64,000 nt of DNA from Acanthochromis polyacanthus (lineage: Eukaryota; Chordata; Actinopteri; Pomacentridae), in the NCBI RefSeq assembly GCF_021347895.1, contig NC_067122.1, positions 14,373,983-14,437,982 of the forward strand. The letters run 5' to 3'. Below, piece after piece: positions 61,366 through 64,000 of the stretch. How positions within the stretch are numbered: the stretch's first letter is position 1; each line of letters begins with the position of its first letter. The position numbers were made by a program, and so were the translations under genes. Below the pieces are notes generated by a model. The model had not been told where the DNA came from, searched no databases, and worked only from the letters and a program-made list of their open reading frames with translations.

Positions 61366-62319
61366 TTTGCAGCATACCAGCTTTCCAAACACTTCTGTAA
61401 CTGGGAGGATTTGGTATGGTTAGACGTTATATTACTAGACTTGTGTTGACTGCTCCTCTTTGTGACTTTACTCTCAATCTCATATCCAAATATGCCAGTA
61501 GAAAGTTTTTCACGATATAATTTTGAATTTGGAGTTAAGTTTGGAAGACGATAAAACAATTTAAAGACTATGGTGAAGCATTACTTTTAACAAATGTTGG
61601 TTTGACAGGTCTTTTTAAAAAAATAAAATTTTATGCAGAATTTGGGATACATTTCAGACTGTGTTGATGAGGCCACACTTCTTACATATATTTTTGCTAC
61701 ATATTGTGTATTACTTAGCATCCAGCTGCTCTGATTATTTACTACAAAGTGAACAAACAATCAGTTGATTCACCTGCTCAAGCAAAATGAAATCCTAATT
61801 CCTGTCTTATATTTCATGTATATAGTATATTGTGATGCTTTATATTACAGCTTGCAGTTTACAGCAAATAGTTCTCCAGAATTTAGACTGTCATCTTTTT
61901 TGTACCAGTGCAGGGCTCCAGATTGTGACTGACTGTAGGTCCCAGTGTCCCATATTTCTGTAACAGGGACAGTACACGGTCGACTAAAGTGTACCTATTG
62001 TGTAGATAAATACAGGCATTTATAACTGACATTGTTAGTTATCTGCAACCCAGTCCCCCAGAAATTATACTTCTATACAACTAACAGCAGCCTGGTTTAT
62101 ATTTTGAAAAGAATATAATTTTGTTTAAAAACAAACCTATTTTCTAACAAAAGGTAAGGCTGTGATGCGATAGGAAAGAGAACAAAGTCTCCACAAGGAG
62201 GAAGGAGGTACAAGTCAGCAACAGGGCTTTTATAAAGAAGACCATAATACATGTCCTGTGTGGGTCCATTGTTGCTAGCCTTAAGTTTAGTTTACTTTCA
62301 CTGGTTGTTTTCTTTTGCC
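61366..62319. other. Non-coding AT-rich stretch, nothing recognisable
   Basis: No supported gene, RNA or repeat family. Confidence 0.5.
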
Positions 62320-62400
62320 AGGGGCGGATCCAGATTAATTTTAGTGGGGGGGGCACAGGGGGGTACAACAGATATTTTGGGGGGCGGGGGGATGGCACCA
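62320..62400 (+). mobile_element. Fragment of a DNA transposon end (G-rich)
   Basis: CAGGGGCGGATCCAGATTAA followed by runs of G and GGGGGGCACAGGGGGG resembles the end of a common fish DNA element beginning CAGGGGCGGATC (hAT-like, inferred). No matching opposite end was found. Confidence 0.4.
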
Positions 62401-62851
62401 AAAAGCTGTAAGAAAAAATTACAAAGTACTTTTCATGTCTTTTTTTGGCTCTTTAACCCAACAGGAAAGCTGTATATGACCTATTCATTTTGGATTATGA
62501 ACATTCAAATTATGATGGACTTGTTTCCTTGTTTATGTGAATTGCAGCATCATCAGCTGCAGCATCTGCCTGTTATGTAAAACTAGTACGCTCAACAACA
62601 GTATCCTGAGGGCAATTAAGTGACAAATATTGTAGAAGAACAGCACTTTATACAACCCTGTCAATTTCCACTTCTCAGAATGTTTACTGACAATTGTCAC
62701 ACCTAAAATAAGAAATAATATTCTGTACTTTTAGCAACTAGTTTTCAGCTGTAAACCAGAAACATCACGGGGTTCTGTATACTAATCAGTCTAAATCAAA
62801 ATGAGTACTACCCAATACACCGTGAACAACAACAATCTGTACCCTTGATTA

Positions 62852-62880
62852 GGCACTGGTGGTGATCTACCACCAGTGCC
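62852..62880. repeat. Perfect 12-bp inverted repeat with 5-base loop
   Basis: GGCACTGGTGGT (62852-62863), loop GATCT, ACCACCAGTGCC (62869-62880). Function unknown. Confidence 0.9.
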
Positions 62881-64000
62881 AGTTTCTCTTAAGCTTAGAA
62901 AGCCTTTAATATTTCGTTTAAATATAAAAGTGTGCAGATGGTGTACCTATATGCTAAAACATGGCAGGAAAGCTTCATTGCTTCAGTGTTGCTCATCCAC
63001 CACTCAAAGAATCCTACAGGTTTTGGTTTGGAACTCCAGACTGTTGAAAGAAACATAAACAAAAGAGGAATGTCTTCCTATAAGGAACACCATGTCTTTA
63101 TCTGCAAATGATTGTGCTCCATTCTTCCATGTGCTATAAATGTCTATAACTGCTGATAGACTGGGAAAAGACCGTGTTGTGAATAGAAAGGACCTTGACC
63201 CACTTTAAACAACAAAGCGGTGCCATGGGAAATGAGTGAAGGATAATTTTAAATAGAGGTGAGATGAAAGAAATACACCCAAAAACAAACAATGCTGACA
63301 ATTTCTTACTTTTGCTTATATGAAGGCGTTACCAACTGTACTGTTAACTAAAGTGGAAAAATCATCATGATGACTATACTTAAGTGTGAAGAGCTTATTG
63401 AGTTTTCCCTCGGAAGCCTCCCCAGTGCATCATTTGGAGCCGTGCTGTAGGCAGTCACTGCAGAGACTCCAATTACTGACCAAGTCCCACTTGGCTGGCT
63501 TCTAACTGTGACCAGCAAATTAGAAGGAGAGAAGAGGGGGAGAGAGAAAGAGCATTTAAAAAGGCAGGACGGAAGTTTTTGGTTGCAGTGCGATACTGGC
63601 CTACAGGAAGCCAAAAAAGACAAACGTCAAGCAGAGTTTAACAAGTGCAGTGCCTGAGCAGAGAGGGAGAGAGATAGGCAGCTCTTTGTTCACGACTAGG
63701 ACACGCTCCAAACGCCTGCTTCATAGGATGTTCTTCAATAATCCAGCAGTGAGCAGCTGATGTATGACCTGCATTAATGTTCTGACCGAACTTCCTGAAC
63801 AGAATCTTTAGCTATCAATGAAACCAAATGGAGAGTGAGTAAAATAAAATCTAACAAAAATGTATGCCGTTTACTGGAAAGCATTTGAGTGCTAAGTAAC
63901 ACCTGTGGCATTAAATCAAACTTAAATTTACCATCATGCTTAAATAAATCTGATTCGAAGCTAATGATTGAGAGCACAAACTCATTCTGAAAATATTTAC
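62881..64000. other. Non-coding to the window end; possible promoter-like patch
   Basis: At 63525-63570 a GA-rich run precedes 'catttaaaaaggcaggac', a weak TATA-like context. No downstream coding exon was found, so no gene is called. Confidence 0.35.

Overview
The window looks like gene-poor chromosomal DNA from a ray-finned (teleost) fish. It is AT-rich, has long CA/GT, GA and AT microsatellites, and has many decayed mobile elements of kinds common in fish genomes: Tc1-like, hAT-like and TTAA-flanked DNA transposons, tRNA-derived SINEs and LINE tails. No long open reading frame outside repeats looks like an ordinary multi-domain protein.

The one gene identified with confidence is apelin (apln), on the minus strand. 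Coding exon 1 (43610-43676) gives the signal peptide. Coding exon 2 (28505-28671) gives the propeptide and ends in the invariant apelin C-terminus. Together they encode 77 residues, the usual preproapelin length. They are split by a 14,938-bp phase-1 intron. A strong splice donor follows the stop codon by only 6 bases, so the rest of the 3' UTR should lie in a further exon at lower coordinates, which I could not place. The sequence upstream of exon 1 (43677 to about 44360) carries GA, GT and G-rich repeats and is the presumed promoter and 5' UTR.

Layout. 1-12 kb: AT-rich DNA with a possible exon end at the left edge, a Tc1-like remnant (about 2.9-3.46 kb), a tRNA-like sequence (5.4 kb) and two AT microsatellites. 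12.6-20 kb: SINE-like, TTAA-flanked and other old repeats. 20-28.5 kb: 3' side of apelin. 28.7-43.6 kb: apelin intron 1, with a 93-bp snapback element, a nested repeat pair, a hAT-like MITE and a 92-bp CA repeat. 43.6-49.9 kb: apelin 5' side. 49.9-64 kb: repeat-rich DNA with a hAT-like element holding a retroposon, a 1,070-bp TTAA/TIR element with a 72-bp tandem repeat, a SINE inside a Tc1 remnant, a second Tc1/mariner remnant and LINE tails.

Repeat family names rest on remembered consensus patterns rather than a database search. I found no CRISPR array, operon or novel multi-gene system. The most unusual items are the TTAA-flanked elements and the apelin gene structure.
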